Part shown: positions 26,353-36,025 of the stretch, piece by piece | Layout of the letters: every line of letters starts with the position of its first letter | Position numbering within the stretch: position 1 is the first letter of the stretch | NCBI GenBank assembly: GCA_022829145.1 | Contig: CM040741.1 | Span: 47,548,180-47,612,179, forward strand | DNA from: Albula goreensis | Taxonomy: Eukaryota; Chordata; Actinopteri; Albuliformes; Albulidae | Direction: 5' to 3' | Length of the DNA stretch: 64,000 bases | The notes under the pieces: generated by a model | What the model saw: the letters and a program-made list of their open reading frames with translations, nothing else | Database searches by the model: none | What the model was told of the DNA's origin: nothing | Program-made: the position numbers and the translations under genes

Positions 26353-28045
26353 ATTGAGATTTCATTTCGACATATCTAGCTTTAGCAACGAACATGTTTT
26401 TCTGACAAAATAAGATGACTGTTAATGGAAATGTAAAACAATACAGTATGACAATACTCTACTGAGATGTGTTTTCATTTCATCCACAGTGAATACAATG
26501 AATATTAATATCAATTCAAAGTCTGAATTCATTGATATCATCCTGTTTTATACGCAACAGTTATGCACTCAATCTTACTCTTCAACCTGTACAGCTAGAG
26601 CATATATGATTATTTCCAGTATGAAAAAATTATAAACTTCTCTCATACTTTCTTTTTACTCTACCTTTAGTTTTTCAATCTATTTGTTCAATTGTAAGCC
26701 ATATATTACACATAAAATGTAACTGATTCATTGATAGGCTTCAAGTTTCTTACTTCAGACCGCAGATCAATCTTTATTGACTTTTGAAACATAAACTAAT
26801 GGAAGAGTTATTCATGTTTGTCTTCAGAGATTTATTGACCTATTGTGTGTGTGTGTGGGGGGCAGCACATTTCTGATAATATGTGTATTATTTATACAAT
26901 AACATGTATGTGAAATTTTCTGAAAAATACTGCAAAAAAAAATAGATGATAGTATGCACTCAAAAGCTGCACTCTCAACAAGCAAAGATGAATATAAATA
27001 ACCAGTGTATTTCAGTGATGTTTGACCTGCATTCAGATCACATCTAAAAGGTTACAGAGCCCTGCAGATGCTAATGGAAGCATAATTAATAGTTTTTACC
27101 AAGGCAGTTGTGATGCTTTTGTGTCTATGAAGGACAGTCAGAGTGTTTCAGGTGCATTCATGAAACAGCAGGAGTAAAGTGATCAGCAATAGTGTGGATG
27201 AGCTGTAGGGGTGTAGGTGAAATTGGGTCGAGTGGCGGGGAGGCCCACATTAATGATGTGGCCATTTTATCCACAAATGTTCAATGGCAGAGATGTGAGC
27301 TGGAAAGTGTGTCTACTGTGACACCCCATTTCCTCTTATGCAGGCTGACATTTGCCAGAGGCATGTCTGTGAGCGTGCTCCGGGTTCGGTTTCTCCGTTC
27401 CACTGCATATCCCTCCCCAGCACCCCCCTCTCCCCAGCCCCAACAGCATTCTAGGTTACTGAATATCTTCCACACTTCTGCTTTCCTCACATAAACTGGT
27501 TTACTCACTTAATTTGTGAAAAGCATGACTCTGCCTGCGTGACGTGGTGATCTTCCCCCACATAGGGCGACAGGATTATGTCTCATTGTGTACAAAGTCA
27601 GGCCGTTGCAATCAAGGTGTTGCAGTTATAAAATACACAGCTACACTGGTCCACAGTCAGGGCACTGCATTGATAAACTGCACCAGTACCCAGTTCCACA
27701 TGGTAAGGACATTATGGTGGGGGCGTGACGGTCATAAACTTCTCGCAAACCCCGGTCCACGCTGTCAGGGTGATAAAGAACAGAATTGCGCTTCCTCATA
27801 CTCCAGATTATACGCACTGCCTGTGTCAGTTTCCCTGAAGGAGCACATACTGGATTAAGCTGGCTTGGGGGTTAGAGCCTTGGGTTTGGTTTTGGAGTGA
27901 AGTTGCTGGGTTAAGGGTTAGATGTTATAGATAAGATTTGCTGTTTGCTGCAGCGTCTGTGCTGTTAAGCAAAGTCTGGATAAATGGACTCCCCGCCTTG
28001 CAAAAGCAGGCTGGAATCTACACGTTGTCAGGGTGACCGACTCTA
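26353..28045. other. gene-free interval
   Basis: Apart from the weak repeat at 27590-27785 there is nothing to annotate. The overlapping frames at 27192-27508 on both strands lack any domain. Confidence 0.6.
27590..27785 (+). repeat. possible degenerate tandem repeat
   Basis: CCACAGTCAGGGCACTGCA, CCACATGGTAAGGACATTATG and CCACGCTGTCAGGGTGATAAA recur at roughly 55-65 bp spacing with ATAAAA or ATAAAC words between. Similarity is weak. The 104-codon frame over it is not convincing as a protein. Confidence 0.35.
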
Positions 28046-28140
28046 ATTTGGGCAGCAGTGTGGCATAGTTACAAGGAAATGGGGTAGGATCTAGGTTTGA
28101 GGTTTGAATCTTGAGTGTGGATGTGTTTCCCTGCATAAGA
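28046..28140 (+). mobile_element. probable tRNA-headed SINE fragment
   Basis: GGGCAGCAGTGTGGCATAGT at 28049-28068 matches the head shared by many fish tRNA-derived SINEs, and GGTTTGAATCT near 28099 fits an RNA polymerase III B-box (GGTTCGAATCC type). The body beyond 28140 is not recognisable, so only the head remains. It could also be chance similarity to a tRNA, since no cloverleaf can be folded convincingly. Confidence 0.45.
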
Positions 28141-29153
28141 GAAATAAATAAACGATTTAAACATCATTCTTCTTCCACTGGACATTTTATTACACGCTCA
28201 AATGATTTAACATTGCTTGCCATTTACAAAAGCAGAACAATATAACATTTTGCTTGAGGTGCAGATTTTTCAAGGGCCACATCTTGCCTTCTCCATCATA
28301 AGGTTTGAATGTGTTTTTTGGTATTTGATGATTATGAGCCATAAGCTTGGAGGTGACATTGATTTGGTCTTTGAACAGCAACCTCTATTTACACTATAAA
28401 GCTCATGCTCTTGTGTTAGCAGTTTCTGCAGTACAAAAAAAACTTATGAACAATGTCTATAGATAGTTTTATATATTAAATTATATAAAGACTAATCCAC
28501 AAAAGACGAGCTGTCAGGCATGAAGAGTAAATAGAGAGAGCACATTAGCTCTGCCTGTGGCAGGGATGAAATACAGCGCATATGAAGCGTTGGAGACTCC
28601 CCATGAGTGATGTCTCTGTGTCAGAGTAGTGTGAGAAGCAGGGCAAAAATGCACTCATTTACAAGACCAAGCATAGAAAGTACTTTCAATTAACTAATTC
28701 TATGCTTGCTACCACAAAAGGTGAAACATATGAACAATATAAAGACAAAAATGTATTAAAGACTCAAGGTAATTTCAGACTAATTTAAAGGTACCATTTC
28801 TGGATAAATGTCCATTTCCTTTTTCCCTGTCAAAATGCATCTGATTGCTTCTTGGAAAAAGCTGATGGAAGTTTCCATCATGTCAGCAGAAAGCAGTTAC
28901 GATTTTGTAATGAATGCAGATGTGACTCAACAAAACAAATGGGTTCTTTATTATGTTAGCGTGCTTTTTCAACTGCTTCTGTAGCTTTCATTAGATTACA
29001 TGATCTGTTTTGTTTCTTTTCCACTGTGTTAATTGCAGCTACCTGCAATCACAGTATTTTAATTCTGGGACACTTTGTTGTTAATCTAATGAGATATTCA
29101 AAATGGTTTTAGGCTTGATATGTTTAAGTATTAATTTGCTAAAGTGAGAGTTG
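28141..29153. other. gene-free interval
   Basis: AT-rich, no feature recognised. It ends at the direct-repeat pair that begins at 29154. Confidence 0.6.
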
Positions 29154-29364
29154 TTCCTTTTCTGAAATTATTTGTGTATATTTTAAGGGTCTGGAATGGA
29201 TTGAAGAAAATGAGGGGAATTGGAGGAAATGGGATGGTAAGTCTTCTCTAACCTTTCAATGCATCATGCTACAGTCACATTTCAAAGACTATGGTAATTA
29301 CAGTGGAGTAAGGATTAAGGTACATTCCTTTTCTAAAATTAGTTGTGTATACTTTAAGGGTCTG
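29154..29364 (+). repeat. pair of about 40-bp direct repeats flanking copy A
   Basis: TTCCTTTTCT(G/A)AAATTA(T/G)TTGTGTATA... TTTAAGGGTCTG occurs at 29154-29192 and again at 29325-29364, offset by 171 bp. The core copy A fills the interval exactly, so this looks like a 171-bp tandem duplication of which only part of the second unit survives, or a core inserted with its flank duplicated. Confidence 0.75.
29193..29327 (+). repeat. 135-bp duplicated segment, copy A
   Basis: From GGAATGGATTGAAGAAAA to GGATTAAGGTACATTC this copy matches 30729-30864 at roughly 95 percent by eye, differing mainly in a short A/G-rich stretch (1-bp length change) and two substitutions near the end. It is sandwiched between two direct repeats of about 40 bp (29154-29192 and 29325-29364, each containing TTCCTTTTCT and TTTAAGGGTCTG). 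A GTAAGT donor-like site lies inside at 29237. Confidence 0.85.
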
Positions 29365-29734
29365 CATCCTCTCTGGGAGTTTTAATACTAATCAGTGTGA
29401 ACCAATACAAACCCAAAATAAACCCTTACTTCACAGTTAAATTTCTTACATGTGAGCACAAAGGTTAAAAGACCCTTAGTTTAGCACAAACCAAGTGCAG
29501 TTGTTGCTGTGATTGTTTCTCTAACACATTTCAGCTGTAATAGAGTGAAAACCTTTGGATATTACATGTCCTCACCCTGTACTGATCTCTACCATTTCCC
29601 ACAACGGCCTGTGCACCATGCAGGACATGCTGACCACAACACTATTGACTGGAGGGACAAAGGTTGTGCGGATCCATCATGGAGATTATTCTGACGTTTA
29701 TGGTGGCTGTAAAAAAGACAGCACTCTGCTCACT

Positions 29735-29915
29735 CAGAGCAGGGACAAGATGAGTGATTTACTAGTTCAGAGAAAGGGGAAGATGACCTTAACTAACTGA
29801 TAGCAGGGAACAGAAGATCCCCCTAACTCAGAGCAGAGGGAAGAGAAGCTACTTTAAATAAGAACAGGCTGATGAGGATCAAGACTAGATCAGAGCAGGA
29901 GGAAGAGGTACCGTG
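29735..29915 (+). repeat. possible degenerate tandem repeat (CAGAGCAGGGA words)
   Basis: CAGAGCAGGGACAAGATGA, AGCAGGGAACAGAAGATCC, CAGAGCAGAGGGAAGAGAAG and CAGAGCAGGAGGAAGAGG recur at about 40-55 bp. The strand is purine-rich. No gene. Confidence 0.4.
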
Positions 29916-30703
29916 ACATCAGTGGTGGTGCCTAGTGGAACTTCCTATCTGCTGGTCATAGAAACCGACTCCATTAAGATAATGAGTTTTAAATTTATGG
30001 AAAAGGTGTAGCAGCCATGTGTCAGAGGGCAATAACCCAGTGTGCTTTAGACTAGACTCCATAAATCACAACTGTCTTTCCCTGTCAGAACCAGAGGGCA
30101 GTGCACCTTCTGAAAAGAGTTGCCCTGAATCAAAGACATGAAACATCTGGCAACCGCAGCCCTCACTGCTGCTAATGTCTTCACCTGAGGATACAGAGAG
30201 ATGAGTGTGGGGATTCCAGCAGACAGTGCTGGATTATTTACAGAGACAGCGTGGGGAGCGAGGAGTGTGTGGGGTTACAAGAGGTGTGTGTGTTGGGAAA
30301 TTTAGAAGGGCCTTGGTGAATTAAGGGATGTTGCATGTGATTTTTCCGTATCAAACCAATATAAAATTTATCCTGTAACTGAACTCTTTCAAGTATTCAT
30401 GACATTTGAAATAACAGATGAAGATATTGAATATGCCACAATGATTTATTGAAAACCGAAATAAATATGGACTTTTTATTATTTAGTAAATATATCAAGT
30501 ATTTTGTCAGAGGGGTTACACTACTGCACTGCTACTCACTGTGCTTATAATGATACCTTTGGTAAATATTTCATTTTTTTCCCTCTTTGCTGTTATTGCT
30601 GTTTTCACTCTGTGGTATTGAATTCATTTTGAAATAAACCTTCTGTTCACTATCGCTGATGTGTGTGGAATAATGTTTATGGCTTGAATGGTGCTAATCA
30701 ACA
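29916..30703. other. gene-free interval between duplicated segments
   Basis: No gene. A weaker CTCF-like word (CCAGAGGGCAGTG) occurs at 30091-30103; only its right half fits the motif well. Confidence 0.55.
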
Positions 30704-30728
30704 GGCAACAACTTAACCCAGAAAGGAA

Positions 30729-30864
30729 GGAATGGATTGAAGAAAAAAAAGAGGAATTGGAGGAAATGGGATGGTAAGTCTTCTCTAACCTTTCAATGCA
30801 TCATGCTACAGTCACATTTCAAAGACTATGGTAATTACAGTGGAATAAGGATTAAGGTACGTTC
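30729..30864 (+). repeat. 136-bp duplicated segment, copy B
   Basis: This is the second copy of the segment at 29193, in the same orientation 1,536 bp further on and about 190 bp before the Tc1 element. In this copy the part before GTAAGT (30774) extends an open frame from about 30704: QQLNPERKEWIEEKKEELEE, bounded upstream by a CAACAG that could act as an acceptor. Copy A lacks this frame, which argues that the coding look is accidental. Confidence 0.85.
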
Positions 30865-31056
30865 AGAATAAATAGCTTGTTCCAATTGGGAGAGATTGAT
30901 AAATATGAGACTGGGGAACATGGGGAAACTGCATGCCAAAATAATGTCTTGTGAAATGTTTTGTGCCTGATGCAAATGTATGCAGGAATATTGAGCATGA
31001 TGTGGAATGATGACAGAGAGATGTGTGTAAAATATAGTATATTTGAGTTGTTGATA

Positions 31057-32244
31057 CTCACAACGATCAGCCTTAACATTATGACCACTGACAGCTGAAG
31101 TGAATAACACTGATTATCTTGTTATCATGGCACCTGTCAGTGGGTGGGATTTATTAGGCAGCGAGTGAAAATTTCATCCACAAAGTTGATGTGTTGGAAG
31201 CAGGAAAAATGGGAAAGTGTACAGATTTGAGTGACTTTGACCAGGGCCAAATTGTGATGGCTAGATGACTGGGTCAGAGCATCTCCAAAACTACAGCTCT
31301 TGTGGGATGTTCCCAGTCTGCAGTGGTCAGTACCAATCAAAAGTGGTCCAAGGAAGGAAAAGCGGTGAACTTGGGCGATCAAGGCTCATTGATACATGTG
31401 GGGAGTGAAGGCTGGCCCATGTGATCCAATGCAACAGACGAGCTGTAGCTCAAATTGCTGAAAAAGTTAATGCTGGTTCTGATAGAAAGAACACATAGTG
31501 CATCACAGTTTGTTGTATGGGGCTGCGTAGCTGCAGACCAGTCAGGGTGCCGATGCTGACCCCTGTCCACAGCTGAAAGCTGCAAGAATGGGCACGTGAG
31601 CATCAGAACTGGACCACGGAGCAGTGGAAGTAGGTGGCCTGGTCTGATGAATCACATTTTCTTTTACATCATGTGGATGGCTGGGTGCGGGTGTATCGCT
31701 TACCTTAGGAACACATGGCACCAGGATGCACTATGGGAAGACGGCAAGCTGGCGGAGGCAGTGTGATGCTTTGGGCAATGTTCTGCTGAGAAACCTTGGG
31801 TCCTGCCATTCATGTGGATGTTACTTTGACACGTACCACCTGTCTAAGCATTGTTGCAGATCATGTACACCCTTTCATGGAAATGGTATTCCGTGATGGC
31901 AGTGGCCTCTTTCAGCATGATAATGCACAAAAATGGTTCATAAATGGTTTGAGGAACACAACAACGAGTTCAAGGTGTTGACTTGGCCTCCAAATTCCCC
32001 AGATCTCAATCCAATCGAGTATCTGTGGGATGTGTTGGACAAACAAGCCCGATCCATAGAGGCCGCACCTCACAACTTACAGGGCTTACAGGATCTGCTG
32101 CTAATGTCTTCGTGCCAGATACCACAGCACACCTTCAGGGGTCTAGTGGAGTCCATGTCTTGACAAGTCAGGGCTGTTTTGGTAGCAAAGGGGGACCTAC
32201 ACAATATTAGGCAGATGATCACAATGTTATGGCTGATCGGTGTA
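31057..32244 (+). mobile_element. Tc1/mariner-family DNA transposon, inactive copy
   Basis: The element is about 1.19 kb. Terminal inverted repeats share the core CGATCAGCC(T/A)TAACATT at 31064-31080 and, inverted, at 32223-32239. TA dinucleotides near 31055 and 32245 fit the TA target-site preference of the family, though the outermost bases have diverged, so the exact ends are uncertain by a few bases. The interior is a decayed transposase reading left to right. The right end abuts a (TAA)n microsatellite at 32250-32281. The TIR sequence and transposase resemble Tc1-like elements common in teleosts. No intact reading frame remains, so the copy cannot supply its own transposase. Confidence 0.92.
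31209..32163 (+). pseudogene. Tc1-like transposase pseudogene
   Basis: The start is recognisable at 31209 ([16 protein letters not shown]), followed by a helix-turn-helix DNA-binding region with ISKT and VGCSQSAVVS at about 31240-31340. The first frame breaks early at a TGA in place of a second Arg codon of the usual MARRLG stretch (about 31266). The three catalytic landmarks of the DDE domain survive in separate frames: WSDESHF near 31640, LFQHDNAQ near 31909-31932, and WPPNSPDLNPIE near 31984-32019. At least two frameshifts and several stops separate them. The last open stretch (31933-32163) ends VESMS at a premature stop, and a further frame continues to a family-like tail, GSKGGPTQY, near 32207. 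The enzyme would cut and paste the element between TA sites. Confidence 0.9.
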
Positions 32245-32248
32245 TATG

Positions 32249-32249
<1 letters not shown>

Positions 32250-32281
<32 letters not shown>
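32250..32281 (+). repeat. (TAA)n microsatellite at the Tc1 right end
   Basis: About ten TAA units starting a few bases after the right TIR of the Tc1 copy. Such arrays often arise from AT-rich target DNA at the insertion point. Confidence 0.95.
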
Positions 32282-32282
<1 letters not shown>

Positions 32283-33396
32283 TGTCCACACAAATATGGA
32301 AATTTCACTGGCTGGTTAAAACACATTACAGTAAATCACAATAAATACAGTAATAAATAACCCAAAATGCATAGTACAGACAGCAGTAATGGACATGGTT
32401 CCAGTGTAAATGGTTTTACGAATTTAGCAAGGTTATTGCATTTGGTATGAGAGACTTTATGTAAATGTTCTTGGCTGCTGTAGCGGCTCTATAGTTTCTT
32501 TCTGAGGGCAGTTTTATGAATTCATTAAAAAGGGGATGAACTGGATCATGTACAATTTGTCAGGCTTTTTGTTTCATCTGGGTTTATATATACATCCCAG
32601 TTTTTTCTGCTCTTTCCCAATAATTTTACTGGCCATGTTTGTAATTTTGGACAGTCTGTTTTTATTCTTAGCCTCCAGGTGCCCATACCATGTACACATA
32701 TTAAAAGTTAAAACACTTTCAACAGGGCTTCTATAAACAGTCTCTAAAATGTTCTTGCTTATATGAATCCAATTTCCTGTATATCCAATATACTGTACAT
32801 AGAGTTGTATGGGAATATAAAGAGAGATGTACGTGGGCGGGTACAGAAAGACAGGTCTGGAGATTTGTCTCATTTGGCTTGGAGACTGCAGGTCTGCAGG
32901 ATTTGTCAAGACTGTTGCAGGAACACTAAATCAAAGAGGTGATGAGTCACAGTCCAGACTGTGAACACTGCTGTGACTCGTCTCATTATTCCCTCTGCAT
33001 CTGTCTTCATTAAAGGCTCAGGACACTGTACTGCACATTCTGTCTTTGTGCTAATCATTAAAGTTTATGGGGCCTTTCCTAACACCAAAGAGCTGATCTT
33101 CCTAACTCGACAAACACTATTTCATGTAAACTCTAAAATTTGTTATACAAAAGAGAAAGCATCAAAGCTGTTTCTTTTGGTAACATAATTATATGAAACT
33201 GCAGGAAAACTGTTTTAACAAGCAATTCAAAATTAATGTTGTATCTGTGTTAAACTTAACAGAAAAGATATTTAATGAATTTTGTAATATTTTCCTCATA
33301 TTCTGGTAGAATATGTCCCTCATTTGTATTGCTGTTGCAGCTGGACATAAATATAGGAGCCAGAACATGTCTTTGGGACCTAACCTCTCTCCAAGT
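32282..33396. other. gene-free interval between the Tc1 copy and the 27-bp minisatellite
   Basis: AT-rich. Frames of 66-111 codons on both strands (32536-32909) overlap and lack domains. Nothing else recognised. Confidence 0.6.
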
Positions 33397-34021
33397 GTGT
33401 TAAATTCTGGCAGCTCTCTGACTGTGTTAGACTCTGGCAGCTCTCTGACTGTGTTAGACTCTGGTTGCTCTCTGACTGTGTTAGACTCCGGAAGCTCTCT
33501 GACTGTGTTAGACTCTGGAAGCTCTCTGACTGTGTTAGACTATGGCAGCTCTCTGACTGTGTTAGACTCTGGCAGCTCTCTGACTGTGTGTTAGACTCTG
33601 ACAGCTCTCTGACTGTGTTAGACTCGGGCTGCTCTCTGACTGTGTTAGACTCTGGCAGCACTCTGACTGTGTTAGACTCTGACAGCTCTCTGACTGTGTG
33701 TTAGACTCTGACAGCTCTCTGACTGTGTTAGACTCTGGCTGCTCTCTGACTGTGTTAGACTCTGACAGCTCTCTGACTGTGTTAGACTCTGGCAGCTCTC
33801 TGACTGTGTTAGACTCTGGCTGCTCTCTAACTGTGTTAGACTCTGGCTGCTCTCTGACTGTGTTAGACTCTGACAGCTCTCTGACTGTGTTAGACTCTGA
33901 CAGCTCTCTGACTGTGTTAGACTCTGGCAGCTCTCTGAGTGTACCATATCCAGGCTGCTCTCTGTGTGTGTTAGATGATGGCTGCTCTTACAGTGTGTTA
34001 AATTCTGGCTGCTCTCCAAAT
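33397..34021 (+). repeat. 27-bp minisatellite, about 23 copies, open in several frames
   Basis: The consensus unit is GTGTTAGACTCTGGCAGCTC plus TCTGACT (27 bp). Twenty-three units were counted: 21 of 27 bp and two of 29 bp (extra GT, starting near 33586 and 33696). Variation concentrates at the GGCAG/GACAG/GGCTG/GGAAG position. The last three units (from about 33940) are degenerate. Because the period is a multiple of three, long frames appear on both strands: a nine-residue repeat such as SLTVLDSGS on + and SQSLTQSE-like on -. The two 29-bp units shift the frame. There is no initiation context, splice signal or similarity that makes it a gene. Start and end are set by unit counting. Confidence 0.95.
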
Positions 34022-34749
34022 TTGTTAGATTGGCTGCTGTCTGGGTTTGGAAACTCAGCAGCAACTCTTCATTCTAGATTAATTGAATGGACTGGAGTAA
34101 TTGTAGTTCTGGTGCCGTGTCTAGATCCTGAGCAGAAACTTTTCTTCACTTCAGGAATAAATCTTAAAAGGAACTCGGCAGTTTTAGCCAGTCTGTAAAA
34201 TTCAAAATGATACCAGTGATACACTCAAGGACAGTGAAAAGGATTGACTTTGAGAAACAGACAGAAGGGAGAGACTGCTGGCCTTTACCTGATATGAAGC
34301 CTCCGATTTAATGAAAATTTAAAACCTGGCAACCGTCTGTCCAACACAATGATCAAAGTTTCAGGAAAGCCTGGCATTTTAAACATTTGGCTTTTGCATT
34401 TTCTCGGCTGAGTGTTTTACTCAGTGCATTTCATCAATCCATTATTACGCAGTCCCAATATCCAAGATAACAGCCAGACAATGAGAAAAAATAAAGTATG
34501 AATATATGCCAATATTTTCTGTCCAGTCAGTTCTACTCCTTGAAGAGTAGAGGGTGATTACTATGCATCCTTTCAGCTAGTCTCTCTAATAATGCATGAT
34601 TTGGATTGAAATTGCACCATTGAGACATTGAGATGAGGGATATTGCATAAAATTGTTCTGTTCTCCAGATCACCAAAATTACTTTTTTTTTTTACTAAAG
34701 TCAGAAATAATCTTTTTGATGATAGCTTGTCGTACTGAGACGCTGTTCC
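34022..34749. other. gene-free interval
   Basis: AT-rich after the minisatellite, with no feature recognised. Confidence 0.6.
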
Positions 34750-35130
34750 GATGTATGATGTGCACTGTGGTCTGCTGTCAGATCCAGACTGCGGCGCTTG
34801 TGGCCGGCAGCTTGTCAGGGCATGCACTATGTGCCAGGGCCGTTAGTGCCACCCAGGGCAGGAGGGATTCAGTCGGCAAGCTTTCCATTCCTCGTACACC
34901 AGTGCACCATCTGTTCACTCATGTGCCTGCAATCCACCTGTGCCAGCTGCACCCAAAAGGTACCACAGCATCACAGTGCCTGAGAAGCTCGGCTGGTTGA
35001 CTGAATTGAAAATTGGAAAGTGTGTACTGTCCCAAATTGCAGTGGTGGGACAGGAATACAGACCCAATGTGTTCAGGAAAGTAGTGAGGAGACGATTTGT
35101 TGTGGGAATCAGAGGGGGACAAACACACAG
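34750..35130. other. unidentified GC-richer block with overlapping short frames
   Basis: GC is clearly higher than in the neighbours, and frames of 60-115 codons overlap on both strands. No domain is recognisable. Phrases such as GCAGCTTGTCAGGGCATGCA, GTGGTGGGACAGGAATACAG and GAGACGATTTGTTGTGGGAA read like a dispersed repeat rather than a unique gene. I could not assign a family. Confidence 0.3.
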
Positions 35131-35698
35131 ACACACTCTTCACTGATACTGATACTATTCCCATTAGCACACTCCTTAGCTGTTTTCACATTCACAGAGT
35201 TTTATGATTGGCTGGATATTTGTGTATATTTTTTAGTTTTCATCATGAAGAATTTTTATCTTCTGTGAAATCTGATTGTGGTACATCTTTAAGTGCAACT
35301 TGATTCATGCATAATTAACTGCATCATACATCAAGTCTCATGTTTGCATTTAAGATGGAAACTGAATATTCAATATGTGTTAAACTCTTTTACCAAACAT
35401 CACTTTTCTTTGAAATTAGAATTGGTAATTTTTTGATGTGCAGACTTAAAGTTTTATTCTGATCAGGAACAATATTTTATTCATGTAGCATTTCCATGTG
35501 TTACAGACATCCAAACAAATGCTCAGTAAATATTTACACCCCCGTCTACAATTAAAAGTAAGCTTTACACAAGCCACAGGCAGTGGCCTGTTCTCCCTCT
35601 CCTCTCAACATTTACCTCTTGTTCGCCTTCTCTCTCTTTTTTCTCATTTTCTCTTTTCCCCTCTGAATCTTTTTCTCTTCATTTTCCTTCTTTTTTTC

Positions 35699-36025
35699 TG
35701 GGTCGGCATGGGAGCTCAGTAATTTGCACTGAAGCCTCACAGCCAGACAGACTCCCACCATGGCAGAGCTGTCTCTGTGTGGAGTTTGCATGTCATCCCC
35801 ATGTCGATGTGACTTTCCACCAGATTCTCCATTTTCTTCTCAAGATCCAAAGACATGCAGGCAAGGCATAGTGGACCTGCCAAATTTCCCATAGGTGTGA
35901 GTATGGGTCTGTTTGACTGGTGCTGTGATGGGCTGGTGATCTATTCAGGGTGCCTCCCTGCCCTTAGCAGAAAATAGGCTCCTGCCCCCACAACCCTGCA
36001 CTAGGTTAAGAAGGTATTTACAATA
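35699..36025 (+). mobile_element. tRNA-derived SINE, V-SINE/DANA-like, diverged
   Basis: The segment 35780-35880 closely follows the widespread fish SINE core: TGTGTGGAGTTTGCATGT, then a CCCCATGT-like stretch, a degraded CACAGTCC region and AAAGACATGCAGG. It continues with the family tail (CATAGGTGTGAGT, GATGGGCTGG, CAGGGTGCCTCCCTGCC, AATAGGCTCC) and ends in an AT-rich stretch near 36020. The 5' part (GGGAGCTCAGTAATT near 35709) fits a decayed tRNA head with an A-box; the B-box is no longer clear. A CT-rich tract (about 35590-35699) lies directly 5'. Such elements spread through LINE machinery and carry no protein. The family assignment is from memory of the consensus. Confidence 0.8.

Noticed and set aside
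28046..28140. Functional tRNA gene
   Set aside because: A B-box-like word is present but no acceptor stem, anticodon arm or CCA-end pairing can be built; better explained as a SINE head fragment.
30087..30105. Second CTCF-like word
   Set aside because: Only the right half (AGAGGGCAG) fits the motif; the left half does not, so it was not called as a site.
33380..34198. Frames of 79-166 codons on both strands across the 27-bp array
   Set aside because: They exist only because the unit length is divisible by three; both strands are open at once and the 29-bp units shift the frame.
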